In this document: positions 42,581 through 51,565 of the stretch, in pieces
Numbering within the stretch: the stretch's first letter is position 1
How the letters are laid out: each line of letters begins with the position of its first letter
Assembly (NCBI GenBank): GCA_031292175.1
Contig: JARLHQ010000004.1
Coordinates: 1 to 54,315, forward strand
DNA length: 54,315 nucleotides
DNA from: Humidesulfovibrio sp.
GTDB taxonomy: Bacteria; Desulfobacterota; Desulfovibrionia; Desulfovibrionales; Desulfovibrionaceae
Direction of reading: 5' to 3'
Program-made: the position numbers and the translations under genes
The notes under the pieces: generated by a model
The model's database searches: none
What the model saw: the letters and a program-made list of their open reading frames with translations, nothing else
Told to the model about the DNA's origin: nothing

Positions 42581-42847
42581 TTAATCCCAGGTCACGCCGC
42601 CGGGAATGTCCGAGGCGGCCTGGGCGTCGGCTTTCACGGTTTGCAGCTCGGCCTCGAGCTGCGCAACGCGGCCCTCAAGCTCGTGCAGGCGTTCAGCATC
42701 GGCCTGAGGTTGCTGCGCCGCCACGGCGGGCTTGGCATCGGTGAGGTTGTCCTGCAACAGGGAGCGGTCCATCTTGTTGCAGGCCGTGCTGACGAAAAGC
42801 ATCACAAAAAAGAACACCCTAATGAAGGCAAGACTGACACGGTTCAT
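42581..42847 (-). CDS. Small outer-membrane-type lipoprotein with coiled coil
   Basis: An 88-residue protein whose N terminus is a lipoprotein signal: MNRVSLAFIRVFFFVMLF followed by lipobox VSTAC, with the lipid-modified Cys at residue 23. The mature part contains a predicted coiled coil (ERLHELEGRVAQLEAELQTV), like small Lpp-like or YbgF-N-terminal-type proteins. The start at 42847 has GAGGATG just upstream and is preferred over an upstream in-frame start. It has its own terminator and stands alone between the sphingolipid-like genes and the LysR gene. The function is unknown; envelope structure or assembly is possible. Confidence 0.7.
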   Translation of the reverse strand: MNRVSLAFIRVFFFVMLFVSTACNKMDRSLLQDNLTDAKPAVAAQQPQADAERLHELEGRVAQLEAELQTVKADAQAASDIPGGVTWD

Positions 42848-43044
42848 TTTTTCATCCTCGTCTGCGGAGTATTCGTTTTCCGCAATGCCCAGGTGGCGTT
42901 GCGAAAGGATGCGCGCGCGGGTTCCAGGTCGCACACTGCGTCCACCGCGACGGGTTGTAAATGTGGAAGATTTTGAGTATGCCTTCGGAATAGGCGAAGG
43001 CTAGACACGCCGAGCTTGACCCACATGACCATCTGGAGCGCGCC

Positions 43045-43926
43045 ATGTCCTTTGATCTCACCGACTTGCGGCTGTTCCTGCACATCGTGGAAAGCGGCAG
43101 CATCACCAGCGGTGCGGAGCTTTCGCACCTGGCGCTGGCTTCGGCCAGCGCGCGCATCCGGGGCATGGAGAATTACCTTGAGGTGGAGCTGCTCGCGCGC
43201 GGCCGACGCGGCGTCACGCCCACCCAGGCGGGCCTTGCGCTGGTGCGTCATGCGCGCACGGTGCTGGCCCAATGGGACCGCATGTTGGGCGATTTGACCG
43301 AGTACGCCAAGGGCCTCAAGGGCCACGTGCGCCTTTTGTGCAACACCGCGAGCCTTACGGAATTCCTGCCTGATCTGCTTTCCACCTATCTGACCAAGCA
43401 CCCCAACGTAAGCATTGACGTGCATGAGAAACTCTCTGCGGAAATCGTGCAGGACGTGGTGGATGGCAAGGCCGACCTGGGCGTGGTGGCCAAGGCCACG
43501 GACGTTGGCGAATTGGAGACCCTGCCCTTCCGGCAGCTCATCCTGGTGGTCGTGGCCTCGCCCCGGCATCCGTTGGCCGCGCGGCGCAGCGTCAGCTTCA
43601 GCGAGGTGCTGGAGCACGACATCGTGGGCATGTTTGAGGGCAGCTCCATCCAGACCTACATGGAGGGGCACGCCGCCAGGGCGGGCAAGCGGATCAACTA
43701 CCGGGTGCGCCTGCGCGGATTTTTGGCCATGGGCCGCATGGTGGAAAACAACGTTGGCGTGGCGATCATTCCGGACACCGCCGCCCAGCGCTGCAAGGAG
43801 ACCATGGACATCCGCACCCTGCGCCTCACGGACCCCTGGGCGAAACGGCAGCTCATGCTCTGCATGCAGCGCTTCGACGAGCTGCCGGTGCATGTGCGCG
43901 AGCTGGTGGAGACGCTAAAGGCCTAG
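43045..43926 (+). CDS. LysR-family transcriptional regulator
   Basis: A 293-residue LysR protein. The N-terminal winged HTH spans residues 3-62 (LRLFLHIVESGSITSGAELS, ASARIRGMENYLEVELL, RGRRGVTPTQAG), followed by a LysR substrate-binding domain (HVRLLCNTASLTEFLPDLL onward). ATG 43045 has GGAG upstream. It is divergent from the lipoprotein gene, with a 197-base gap that would hold both promoters. Its stop interlocks with that of the convergent exostosin gene. Inducer and targets cannot be told from sequence; no neighbouring catabolic gene points to one. Confidence 0.92.
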   Translation: MSFDLTDLRLFLHIVESGSITSGAELSHLALASASARIRGMENYLEVELLARGRRGVTPTQAGLALVRHARTVLAQWDRMLGDLTEYAKGLKGHVRLLCNTASLTEFLPDLLSTYLTKHPNVSIDVHEKLSAEIVQDVVDGKADLGVVAKATDVGELETLPFRQLILVVVASPRHPLAARRSVSFSEVLEHDIVGMFEGSSIQTYMEGHAARAGKRINYRVRLRGFLAMGRMVENNVGVAIIPDTAAQRCKETMDIRTLRLTDPWAKRQLMLCMQRFDELPVHVRELVETLKA

Positions 43927-45632
43927 GCGAAACCGAAGCTCCTGGCTTTGCTGTCCACTCCCGGCAAGGCTCCTGGCATGGGCCGCCGGATGCGGAACAG
44001 CCCGAGCGCGGCGTTCGACTCCCACAGCGCGCCGCCCTGCACGGCGCAAGCCCGCAATGCGACGCCTTCCGGCTCCTCCAGACGACAGCAGCCAAAAATG
44101 ACCCCGCCGGGGCGCAGCTTGTCCCACCAGGGCTCCAGGTCCGCAACGCCGCGCCCACGGTTCAGAAACAACAGGTCCACGGACCCGTCGCGGAAAAGCT
44201 CGGCGGCCTCGGCCCCATTAAGGGCCAGGGGGTGCAGCATGAACTCCACCCCAGCGTGCCGCGCGTTCGGGCGCAGGCCGTCCAATTCGCTCCCGGCCCA
44301 GTCATCCACGCAGAAAACCCGCGCGTTCATGCGCCGGCGCGATAAAAGCGCGTTGGCGAAAACAATGGAGGAAACGCCAGCCCCGCAGCCCAGGTCCACC
44401 ACACAGGCGTTGGCGGGCAGGCCGCGCCCGGCGTGGTACAGATGGTTCAGCGCCGCGCGCGGGAACTCGCCCACCGCATTATTGACGAGCACCGTGTCGG
44501 GGCGCGGGCCCTCGAGCAGCAGCATGGCCCCGGTGAACCAGCTGCGGCCATCGTCGAGCGCCATGCCTGCGAAATATCCCGTGGGATACTGGCGGCGCGG
44601 AGCCTCGGCCTTGAGCGCGCCAGGGGCCATGCGCACCAGCCGCGCGGGCCCCCGGGGCATGACCATTCGGTGCCGACGCAAAACATCCAGCGCGATCTCC
44701 TGGGCGCGCCAGGGCGCCAAGTGCTCCTCCCAGGCCTGACGGGCCTGACGGCACATGGCCTTGCGCTCGTCCAGACTCTTGCCAGCCAGCCAATCATGCA
44801 CCAGTTCGCCCGCGCGCGGGGCCTCGGCCTCGGGCACAAACAACGTGAAGGCCGCATAGTTGATGCGCTCCGCCAGGGGCAACACGTATTCGTCCGACAC
44901 ATGCACAGGCAGGCGGCCCATGCACAGGGTCTCGAAGAAGCGGAAACTCGACGCGGCCCGTCCGCGCGGGCACAAGGTGGCCCAGGACCGCCGCATGACG
45001 CCCACGTAAAGCCGCTCCAAAGCCTGCCTGCGCGCGGTGTTCGCCATATGCAGGTACGAGGCGCTGCGCTCCCAGTCCGGGGCCATGGGCGCATTCAGGT
45101 AGTGGCGCAGCCGCTTCTCGCGCTGGATGCTCTCCAGAAGGGTCAGGCGCACCGCGTCGGAGATGGTGCCCACAAAGCTCACGTCGAAGCGGATGGCCTC
45201 GAAACCGTGATCCGGGCTGGCGGCCAGCACATGTTTCAGGGGAAAATGCGGATAGGGGTAGACAAAGGGGTCGTCACGGTTGGAGCGTGCCGGGGCATCC
45301 GTGATGATGCAGGCCCGGGTGCACAGGGGCTGGCCCTGATCGTGGAAGTTGAAGAGCACATGCTTGTGCTCCAGTTCCGCGAAATACGGCAGACCTTCCA
45401 GAAAATTTCGGGTGAAGGGCGTGCGGCGGTGGCAGATGATCGGGCCAAGCTCGTACGGAAAGACGATGAAGTCCGCTTCGTGCGGGCTTGAGACCGTGTC
45501 GAAGCCGTCCGGGCGGGCCGCGTCGTGGTGAAACAGGGAGATTCGCACGGGCTCGCCATAAGCCGCCCGTACGTCCTCGGGATACTCGAAATGTTCGCCC
45601 TCGCGGTAGAAAAACAGTCTCAGGCGGTCCAT
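43923..45632 (-). CDS. Exostosin-like glycosyltransferase fused to class I methyltransferase-like domain
   Basis: A 569-residue two-domain protein. Residues about 1-300 resemble exostosin-type glycosyltransferases: MDRLRLFFYREGEHFEYPED, FNFHDQGQP, SFVGTISDAVRL, and FRFFETLCMGRLPVHVSDEY with the acidic donor site. Residues about 411-545 form a SAM-dependent methyltransferase fold starting VVDLGCGAGVSSIVFANALL and FCVDDW. The final 25 residues have no assigned domain. ATG 45632 is preferred because family similarity starts there; the longer frame is not supported. It may build and methylate a glycan such as a flagellin or surface glycan. No other methyltransferase is nearby. Its stop shares CCTAGG with the LysR stop. 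Confidence 0.7.
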   Translation of the reverse strand: MDRLRLFFYREGEHFEYPEDVRAAYGEPVRISLFHHDAARPDGFDTVSSPHEADFIVFPYELGPIICHRRTPFTRNFLEGLPYFAELEHKHVLFNFHDQGQPLCTRACIITDAPARSNRDDPFVYPYPHFPLKHVLAASPDHGFEAIRFDVSFVGTISDAVRLTLLESIQREKRLRHYLNAPMAPDWERSASYLHMANTARRQALERLYVGVMRRSWATLCPRGRAASSFRFFETLCMGRLPVHVSDEYVLPLAERINYAAFTLFVPEAEAPRAGELVHDWLAGKSLDERKAMCRQARQAWEEHLAPWRAQEIALDVLRRHRMVMPRGPARLVRMAPGALKAEAPRRQYPTGYFAGMALDDGRSWFTGAMLLLEGPRPDTVLVNNAVGEFPRAALNHLYHAGRGLPANACVVDLGCGAGVSSIVFANALLSRRRMNARVFCVDDWAGSELDGLRPNARHAGVEFMLHPLALNGAEAAELFRDGSVDLLFLNRGRGVADLEPWWDKLRPGGVIFGCCRLEEPEGVALRACAVQGGALWESNAALGLFRIRRPMPGALPGVDSKARSFGFA

Positions 45633-45790
45633 GCCTTCCCTCCTGTGCTCCCTGCCATCATGCAAACGCCATTCCGGCGGCAAGGATGTCCGAGGGATGA
45701 GACCTCGTCGAAGGCCACGCGGCCGAGCGCCTGGGCGCGCTTCTCCGGGCTCCACAGGGTGGGCGGCGGCGTGTGGAATCTTTTCCTCAT
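45620..45790 (-). CDS. Possible 56-residue protein upstream of the exostosin gene
   Basis: A minus-strand ATG frame at 45790 encodes a basic peptide starting MRKRFHTPPPTLWSPEKRAQ, then ALGRVAFDEVSSLGHPC. Its TGA overlaps the start of the exostosin gene by 13 bases, as in coupled genes. The ribosome site (AAGGGGG) is more than 10 bases away, so support is limited. It fills part of the 319-base gap 45633-45951, where I see nothing else beyond the GGGAGG ribosome site for the GH57 gene. Confidence 0.35.
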   Translation of the reverse strand: MRKRFHTPPPTLWSPEKRAQALGRVAFDEVSSLGHPCRRNGVCMMAGSTGGKAWTA

Positions 45791-45951
45791 GTCCACAAAT
45801 AACCCCCTTGTGGCCCGCGCGCGGACCTGGCGTTGGTTCAGCCATTTTGCGAGACCAAGGGCTTGTCGACTCTTCGCGCCCGCCCCTTGCCGCGCGCGCT
45901 GCCGCAGGATAGAACGGTATCAAGCGAACACCCATCAGCGCGGGAGGTCCC

Positions 45952-48222
45952 ATGCCCAGCAACAGGCTCTGCATCCACGGCCATTTCTACCAGCCGCCCC
46001 GGGAAGACCCCTGGATGGACACGATCTTCCCCGAGGGCAGCGCCGCGCCCGCCACCCACTGGAACGAGCGCATCTGCGCCGAGAGCTACGCCCCGCTCGC
46101 CTGGGCGAGACGGCTCGACGGCAAGGGCCGCATCATCGAAATCATGAACTGCTACGAGTACATGAGCTTCAACTTTGGCCCCACGCTGCTCACCTGGATG
46201 GAGGGCCAGGCCCCGGACGTCTATGCCCGCGTGCTGGAGGGCGACCGCAAGAGCCTGGCCCGGCTGGGGCACGGCAACGCCATCGCCCAGATCTACCACC
46301 ACGTCATCATGCCGCTGGCCACGGACCTGGACAAGCGCGCGGAGATCGCCTGGGCTCTGGCCGACTTTGAGACGCGCTTCAAGCGTCCGGCCGAGGGCCT
46401 CTGGCTTTCCGAGGCCGCGGTGGACAACCGCACCCTGGACCTGCTGGCCCAGGCGGGGGTGCGCTTCACCATCCTGGCCCCGCGCCAGGCCATGGCGGTG
46501 GCGGACATCGGCCAGGAGAACTGGTCGGACGCGGGCGAGGAGACTCTGGACATCTGCGAGCCTTACTTGGTGGAGCTGCCCGAGGGCCGCGGCATCGCCG
46601 TATATTTCTACGACGGCCCCCTGTCGCAGGCCGTGGCCTTCGAGGGGCTTCTGCGCCACGGCGACGCGTTCTGGGGGCGGCTTTCCGGCATGGCCGCTGA
46701 GGGCGACGGCAAGGGGCTGCTGGCTCTGGCCACGGATGGCGAGACATACGGCCACCACTTCAAATTCGGCGAGATGGCCCTGGCCTTTGCCCTTTCCCAG
46801 GCGCGGGCCGGAGCTTCCGGAGTGGCGCTCACCAATTACGCGGCCTACCTGGCCGAGAACCCGCCCAAGCGGCGCGCGCGCATCCACGAGGACAGCTCCT
46901 GGAGCTGCGTGCACGGCGTGGAGCGCTGGCGCGCGGACTGCGGCTGCTCCGCCGAGCACCGGCCTGGCTGGAACCAGAGCTGGCGCGGGCCCCTGCGCGA
47001 CGGCCTGAACGCGGTCAAGGAGCGCATCGACGGCCACTTCCGGAGCACGGGCGCGGCGCTGTTCAGCGATCCGGAGGAAGCGCTCGTGCGCTACGGCCGG
47101 GTGCTCTCCGGCCTAGACACGGCCGAGGTCTTCGCCGCCGCGCAGTTCAAGGCCAAACTCAGCCCAGCGCAAAGGGACACGGCCTGGAAGCTGCTCACCA
47201 TGCAGAAGTGGGCGCTTTCGTCCTTCGCCAGCTGCGCCTGGTTCTTCGACGACCTGGGGCGCATCGAGCCGTTGAACGCGCTGACCTTCGCCCTGCGGGC
47301 CATGCAACTGGCCAGCCGCACCGGCCTGGAGGATCTGGAGCCTCTGCTCCTCTCGCACGTGGGACAGGCCAGCAGCAATGATCCCGCCCTGGGCAGCGGG
47401 CACGACCTCTGGAACCACGAGGTCCGCCCACGGCGTGAGAGCGCGGAGACCATTCTGGCCCAGGCCCTCATCCACCTTTGGGCCGAGGGCCGTCTACCCG
47501 CGCCCGGCGGCGGGGCCAGCGTCGTCTGGCCGGGGCTCTCCGTCAGCATCAATGTCGGCGAGGCCGAGGGCACCGACGGTTCCGGGCACCGCGCGGGCTG
47601 GGCCAGCATCCGCTGGACGCGCGAGAGCGGCAGCGACGACTGCATCTGGGCCTGGGAGCTGCCGCATGGCGGCGACCCGCTGGCCGGATGCATCCGCGTG
47701 GGCGAGACGGGCAGCAAGTGCATCCCGGCCTCGTACATCCCCTGGGGCAAGCGCCAGGCCCTGGCCCTGGCCTGGGTGCGCCGCACGGAAGCCGAGAGCT
47801 GGGAGCGCCAGGTGGCGGAGACGCATCTGGGCGCGCACCTGTTCCTGCCCTACCGCGAGGCCCAGACCACGCAGACCGGGGCCGAGTGCTGGGACCGCTT
47901 GTGGTCGGCCATGTGCTGGCAGTGGATCATGGGCGAGGTGGCGGCCTCGCGCGACCTCATGGACTTTTTGACCGAGCGCGGCCGCGAGCACCCGGAGCGC
48001 ACGCTCCTGACGCGGCGCGTGGGCCAGATCGTTGCGGAGCGGCTGGAGTGCAGCGCGCCGGACTGCCACGCCCTGCGGCTGATTCTGGAGCGGGCGGCCA
48101 GCGTGGCCGTGGTGCCGGACCTCCACGAGGCCCAGAACATTTTCTGGGCCCGGTTCAAGAATGATGCGACGGCACGCGAAGCCGCGCTGGCTTTGGGCTT
48201 CGCGCCCAGCCTCTTGCCCTGA
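45952..48222 (+). CDS. GH57-family (DUF3536) glycoside hydrolase-like protein
   Basis: A 756-residue protein whose N-terminal half is GH57: IHGHFYQPPREDPW is the family's first conserved region (HxHQPP type). GLWLSEAAVD contains the probable catalytic nucleophile Glu and LALATDGETYGHHF the probable acid Asp. The C-terminal half is the DUF3536 type found attached to these domains. GGGAGG upstream fixes the ATG at 45952. GH57 members act on alpha-1,4-glucans; this branch is biochemically poorly known. It is followed by the DedA gene after 49 bases. Role in glycogen or amylose metabolism is plausible, not shown. Confidence 0.83.
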   Translation: MPSNRLCIHGHFYQPPREDPWMDTIFPEGSAAPATHWNERICAESYAPLAWARRLDGKGRIIEIMNCYEYMSFNFGPTLLTWMEGQAPDVYARVLEGDRKSLARLGHGNAIAQIYHHVIMPLATDLDKRAEIAWALADFETRFKRPAEGLWLSEAAVDNRTLDLLAQAGVRFTILAPRQAMAVADIGQENWSDAGEETLDICEPYLVELPEGRGIAVYFYDGPLSQAVAFEGLLRHGDAFWGRLSGMAAEGDGKGLLALATDGETYGHHFKFGEMALAFALSQARAGASGVALTNYAAYLAENPPKRRARIHEDSSWSCVHGVERWRADCGCSAEHRPGWNQSWRGPLRDGLNAVKERIDGHFRSTGAALFSDPEEALVRYGRVLSGLDTAEVFAAAQFKAKLSPAQRDTAWKLLTMQKWALSSFASCAWFFDDLGRIEPLNALTFALRAMQLASRTGLEDLEPLLLSHVGQASSNDPALGSGHDLWNHEVRPRRESAETILAQALIHLWAEGRLPAPGGGASVVWPGLSVSINVGEAEGTDGSGHRAGWASIRWTRESGSDDCIWAWELPHGGDPLAGCIRVGETGSKCIPASYIPWGKRQALALAWVRRTEAESWERQVAETHLGAHLFLPYREAQTTQTGAECWDRLWSAMCWQWIMGEVAASRDLMDFLTERGREHPERTLLTRRVGQIVAERLECSAPDCHALRLILERAASVAVVPDLHEAQNIFWARFKNDATAREAALALGFAPSLLP

Positions 48223-48271
48223 GGCGCGAGGCGGGATAAAGCCCGGGGACACGTTCGCCCGGAGGTTCCCT

Positions 48272-48892
48272 GTGCTCACCGAAGTCATTTCCCATTTCGC
48301 CATCCAGGTGCTGGACAGCACCGGCTATGCCGGGGCCGCCCTGCTCATGGCCCTCGAAAGCATGATCCTGCCCGTGCCCAGCGAGGCCGTGATGCCCTTT
48401 GTGGGCTTCCTGGTGGCCGACGGCAAGTGGGGACTGCCGCAGGCCATCCTGGTCACGAGCCTGGGCTCGTTCCTGGGCTCGCTCATCTCCTACCTCATGG
48501 GCTACTACGGCGGCCGTCCCTTTGTGCTCAAGGTGGGCAAGTACCTGCTGCTTGACGTGCATGACCTGGAGCTGACCGAGCGCTTCTTCCACCGCACCGG
48601 CGGCACGTGGACGCTTTTCTTTTGCCGCTTCATCCCCGTGGTGCGGCATCTGGTGTCCATCCCGGCGGGCATCGGCAAGATGCGCTTCTGGTCCTTCACC
48701 CTGGCCACCGTCCTCGGCGCGACCCTGTGGAACAGCTTCCTGCTGGCCTGCGGCTTCAAGCTGCGCGAACACTGGGAAATCGTTCAGATCTACCGCCATC
48801 ATTTCGACGGGCTCATCGTCGGCATGCTGGCTGTGACCATCGTCTGGTATGTGTGGTACAAGCTCAAGAGAAGACGCGCCCTGCGCGGCTAG
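48272..48892 (+). CDS. DedA-family membrane protein
   Basis: A 206-residue DedA/SNARE-associated-family protein. LPVPSEAVMPFVGFLVADG is the first signature (E...P..PGE..L type), YLMGYYGGRPF follows, and the second motif FFCRFIPVVRHLVSIPAGIGKM contains the F..R..P..R core. The last helix is WYVWYKL. GTG 48272 has GGAGG 6 bases upstream. DedA proteins are undecaprenyl-phosphate or phospholipid scramblases or proton-coupled transporters. In this genome it could recycle the polyprenyl carrier used by the glycan genes. It is downstream of the GH57 gene and ends at a bidirectional terminator. Confidence 0.88.
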   Translation: MLTEVISHFAIQVLDSTGYAGAALLMALESMILPVPSEAVMPFVGFLVADGKWGLPQAILVTSLGSFLGSLISYLMGYYGGRPFVLKVGKYLLLDVHDLELTERFFHRTGGTWTLFFCRFIPVVRHLVSIPAGIGKMRFWSFTLATVLGATLWNSFLLACGFKLREHWEIVQIYRHHFDGLIVGMLAVTIVWYVWYKLKRRRALRG

Positions 48893-48909
48893 CCCAGGCA
48901 GGGAAAAGA

Positions 48910-48949
48910 AAAAGCCCCCGGCGTTCCCTTTGGAGCGCCGGGGGCTTTT
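48910..48949. terminator. Bidirectional intrinsic terminator
   Basis: AAAAGCCCCCGGCG (48910-48923) and CGCCGGGGGCTTTT (48936-48949) form a perfect stem with a 12-base loop, flanked by A-rich and T-rich tracts. It lies between the convergent DedA (plus) and chemoreceptor (minus) genes and can serve both. Confidence 0.9.
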
Positions 48950-48967
48950 CGTTGCGTCGTGGAAAAC

Positions 48968-51064
48968 CTAGCGGAAGCTGATCTCGGCCCGGGCGGTCTC
49001 GCGGTCCTGAATCTGCACGCGGATGTCCACGGGCGCCTTGTAGAACTCGGCCGCGCCGTGCAGGATGCCCTCGAAATAATGGTGGTAGCCGCGCCTGGAC
49101 TTGTAGATCATGGTCAGCTTGTTGCCACGGTCCTCATAACTGAAGCGCGGCGGGACAATGCCCGGCAGGGCCTTGGTCAGGTCCGCGTGGGTCTGGTTCA
49201 TGGTCAGCAGGAAGTCCTTCAGGTTGGCGGCCTTGAAGTACGAACGATACATCTTGTGGAACTGGCCAATGGTGTACCGGCCCAGTTCCAAGAAGACCTC
49301 GCGGGGTTCCTTTCTCGCGGCCTTGGCCGCCGTTTCCGCCATCTGCTGGAGCACCTGGTCCGGGTAGCTCTGAGCGGGCAGGAACGTGGGGTTGCCCAAG
49401 GCCTCGGCAACCTTGGCGAACACGGCGTCGCCGTATTTCACCTTGATGAACTCGTACATGATCTTCGGCAGGATGCCCTTCATCTCCCCCTGCGAGACGC
49501 GCAGCTTGCTCGTGTCGGACTTGCCCGCGCTGAAGCTCATGGAGAGCTGCAGCAGATTCTGGGCCAGCTCCGCCAGCTCCCGCGTGGCGCTGGCGGCCTG
49601 ATCCGCTCCTTCCTCCGACTCCTTGGCGATGCCGGCGATGTCCTCGATGTTCTTGTTGATCTCCTCGGCGGCGGAGGACTGCTCCTCGGCGGCCGTGGCG
49701 ATCTGGGACACGCGCACGGTCACGTCGTCGATGCGCTGCATGATCTCCTCAAGGGCCTTGCCGGTGCGGTTCGACAAATCCGTGCTGACCTCCACCTGCT
49801 TTTCGGTCTCGCGCATGGTGGTCACGGCGTTTTGGCTGCGCTCCTGGATCTCGCGGATGGAGTTCTCCACTTCCTTGGTCGCGGTCATGGTTTTCTCGGC
49901 CAGCTTGCGCACCTCGTCGGCCACGACGGCGAAGCCGCGCCCGGCGTCGCCCGCGCGCGCGGCCTCGATGGCCGCGTTCAGGGCCAGCAGATTGGTCTGG
50001 TCGGCGATGTCGTTGATGACGTTGATGATGCGGTCGATCTCCGCGGCCTGGGAGTCGAGCTGCCCCAGGACCTGAGCCAGCTTGCGCGAGCTCTCGGCCA
50101 CTTGGTGGATGCCCGTGACGCTCTCGCGCACGAGGTTCACGCCGTCGCTGGCGGCCTTGCTGGCGGTGGCGGCGGCATCGGAGGACTGCGTGGCGTTCTG
50201 GGCCACTTCAAGCACCGTGGCGGTCATCTGCTCCATGGCGGTGGAGACGGACTCGGTCTGCCCCTTCTGGCGATTGGCGCCCCGCGCCTGCTCGTCCGCG
50301 CTGGCGGAAAGCTCCTCCGAGGCGCTGGCGACCCGTTGGGCCAGGTCGTTGACGTTATTGCCCACCTGCATGATGCGCTCTTGCTGCTGCTGGGTGGCGC
50401 GCTGCTGTTTTTTGATCTCCGCCAGGTCCGTCAGGCAGAGCACGGCGCCCAGCAGATCTCCGGTCACGGAATGGATGCAGTTCACCATGGCCATGGCCTC
50501 GGCCATGCGGCCGTCCCAGAGCTTCAATTCGAGTTCTTTCGACAGATCCAGCTTGTCGGCGAGGACCTTCTCGGTAATGGAGACGCCCTTCTTGCCGTAA
50601 AAGGCCTCACCCACTGTCTTGCCCACCACATCGGCTTCGGGCTTTTTGAGCATGCCCAGCATGGCGCTGCTTACGTGGGTGATGACCCCATCTTTGTCGC
50701 ACAGCAGAAACGGGGTGCCCACGGCGTGGACCGCACCCCGGTAAAACTCGCGGCGGTGCAGGCCGTATTCCGTCAATTCGGAGACGAGGTCGGCCAGTTC
50801 GCCGTGCCCGCGCCAGGAGCGCACCTCCTCGTAGAGGAATTCCCGCTTGCGCGAGAGCATTCTTTGCGCTCCAGCCTTGAGCACGTTCGCATCATCCCCC
50901 TGCGTGGAGGCGAGATACCCGGTGAGGACGAGGGCTATTACGGCCATGCCAAGAGTCGCATACAGATTGGCGGTGAAGAAGGCGGCGAGTACCAGCACGG
51001 CTCCGACGCCGCCGATGGCCCACATGCCCGCCGCCGGTGCGATCTGCTGTTGCGATTTCATCAT
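48968..51064 (-). CDS. Methyl-accepting chemotaxis protein with PAS and C-terminal H-NOX domains
   Basis: A 698-residue chemoreceptor. Two membrane helices at residues 13-48 enclose almost no periplasmic loop, so sensing must be cytoplasmic. A PAS domain (about 95-215) follows, then the long coiled coil with the hairpin tip [20 protein letters not shown]. From residue 528 the protein is [18 protein letters not shown], His626 (THADL, the proximal heme ligand position), Pro at 638-639, and YKSRR at 654-658 (YxSxR heme-propionate motif). Tyr663 (HHYFEG) aligns with the distal Tyr140 of Thermoanaerobacter H-NOX, which stabilises bound O2. Predicted to sense O2 or NO through heme. AAGGAG precedes two adjacent ATGs; a sigma-28-like promoter lies upstream. 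H-NOX after the signalling domain is rare but was noted in Desulfovibrio. Confidence 0.9.
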   Translation of the reverse strand: MMKSQQQIAPAAGMWAIGGVGAVLVLAAFFTANLYATLGMAVIALVLTGYLASTQGDDANVLKAGAQRMLSRKREFLYEEVRSWRGHGELADLVSELTEYGLHRREFYRGAVHAVGTPFLLCDKDGVITHVSSAMLGMLKKPEADVVGKTVGEAFYGKKGVSITEKVLADKLDLSKELELKLWDGRMAEAMAMVNCIHSVTGDLLGAVLCLTDLAEIKKQQRATQQQQERIMQVGNNVNDLAQRVASASEELSASADEQARGANRQKGQTESVSTAMEQMTATVLEVAQNATQSSDAAATASKAASDGVNLVRESVTGIHQVAESSRKLAQVLGQLDSQAAEIDRIINVINDIADQTNLLALNAAIEAARAGDAGRGFAVVADEVRKLAEKTMTATKEVENSIREIQERSQNAVTTMRETEKQVEVSTDLSNRTGKALEEIMQRIDDVTVRVSQIATAAEEQSSAAEEINKNIEDIAGIAKESEEGADQAASATRELAELAQNLLQLSMSFSAGKSDTSKLRVSQGEMKGILPKIMYEFIKVKYGDAVFAKVAEALGNPTFLPAQSYPDQVLQQMAETAAKAARKEPREVFLELGRYTIGQFHKMYRSYFKAANLKDFLLTMNQTHADLTKALPGIVPPRFSYEDRGNKLTMIYKSRRGYHHYFEGILHGAAEFYKAPVDIRVQIQDRETARAEISFR

Positions 51065-51115
51065 GCGCTCCTTAATGCTGGCTTAAAAACACGGGTCTGC
51101 CCACTGCATCTCTGC

Positions 51116-51143
51116 TCATCGGCCTTTAGCATTCAGCTCTTTA
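51116..51143 (-). promoter_or_regulatory. Candidate sigma-28 (FliA) promoter for the chemoreceptor
   Basis: On the minus strand TAAAGAGC (plus-strand 51136-51143) and GCCGATGA (51116-51123) are separated by 12 bases, one more than the usual 11. The -10 element matches GCCGATAA at 7 of 8 positions. Predicted transcription start is about 45 bases before the ATG. Chemoreceptor genes are commonly transcribed from such promoters. Confidence 0.5.
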
Positions 51144-51307
51144 CCGCTTCTGGCATTTCAGCAAAATTTACTGACATTGGCAACCTCTATGAAGCATAGC
51201 ACACCTGCCGTTGGCAGGATCACGCATTGACTTGGCCTCGCGGTTTTGGCACCTACAGGAACGCTTCGCAGGGCGGCCCGGATGGGCCCTCCAGCGGGTT
51301 TCAAGGC

Positions 51308-51395
51308 GGAGGGGTGGCCGAGCGGCTTAAGGCGGTGGTCTTGAAAACCACTGACGGGCAACCGTCCGGGGGTTCGAATCCCTCCCCCTCCGCCA
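51308..51395 (+). tRNA. tRNA-Ser (anticodon TGA)
   Basis: An 88-base class II tRNA. The 7-bp acceptor stem GGAGGGG pairs with CCCCTCC, followed by discriminator G and encoded CCA. The anticodon stem-loop GGTGGTCTTGAAAACCACT carries TGA, the variable arm is long as in tRNA-Ser, and the T-loop reads GGTTCGAATCC. An integrase gene follows 170 bases downstream, so the tRNA 3' end is the probable attachment site of the island. No second copy of the tRNA end was found before the right edge of the window, so the other attachment site must lie beyond it. Confidence 0.97.
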
Positions 51396-51490
51396 TTTTA
51401 TTATTTTACACCGTCCGATACAATCCAAAACTCCAACGAAATCAGCAAGAAATACCGGATTCAGTGTCCGGCAGTGTCTAGCTGCGTCCA

Positions 51491-51529
51491 TTGACAACCG
51501 AAGAAAAGTGGGTATCAGTTCAGGTATCA
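51491..51529 (+). promoter_or_regulatory. Integrase promoter region overlapping GGTATCA direct repeats
   Basis: TTGACA (51491-51496), a 16-base spacer and TATCAG (51513-51518) form a candidate promoter. Two direct GGTATCA copies (51511-51517 and 51523-51529, 12-base period) cover the -10 and start region. Such repeats are often integrase arm-binding sites, which would give autoregulation. Confidence 0.45.
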
Positions 51530-51565
51530 CGGAGTGGACGCCTCTTAAAATCGGAGAGTGATACC

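Noticed and set aside
42406..42744. 112-residue plus-strand frame
   Set aside because: Runs over the inverted repeat and terminator and antisense to the lipoprotein gene; no motif.
48959..51199. 746-residue plus-strand open frame
   Set aside because: Antisense to the chemoreceptor, repetitive Leu/Gly/His composition typical of the reverse complement of coiled-coil coding DNA.
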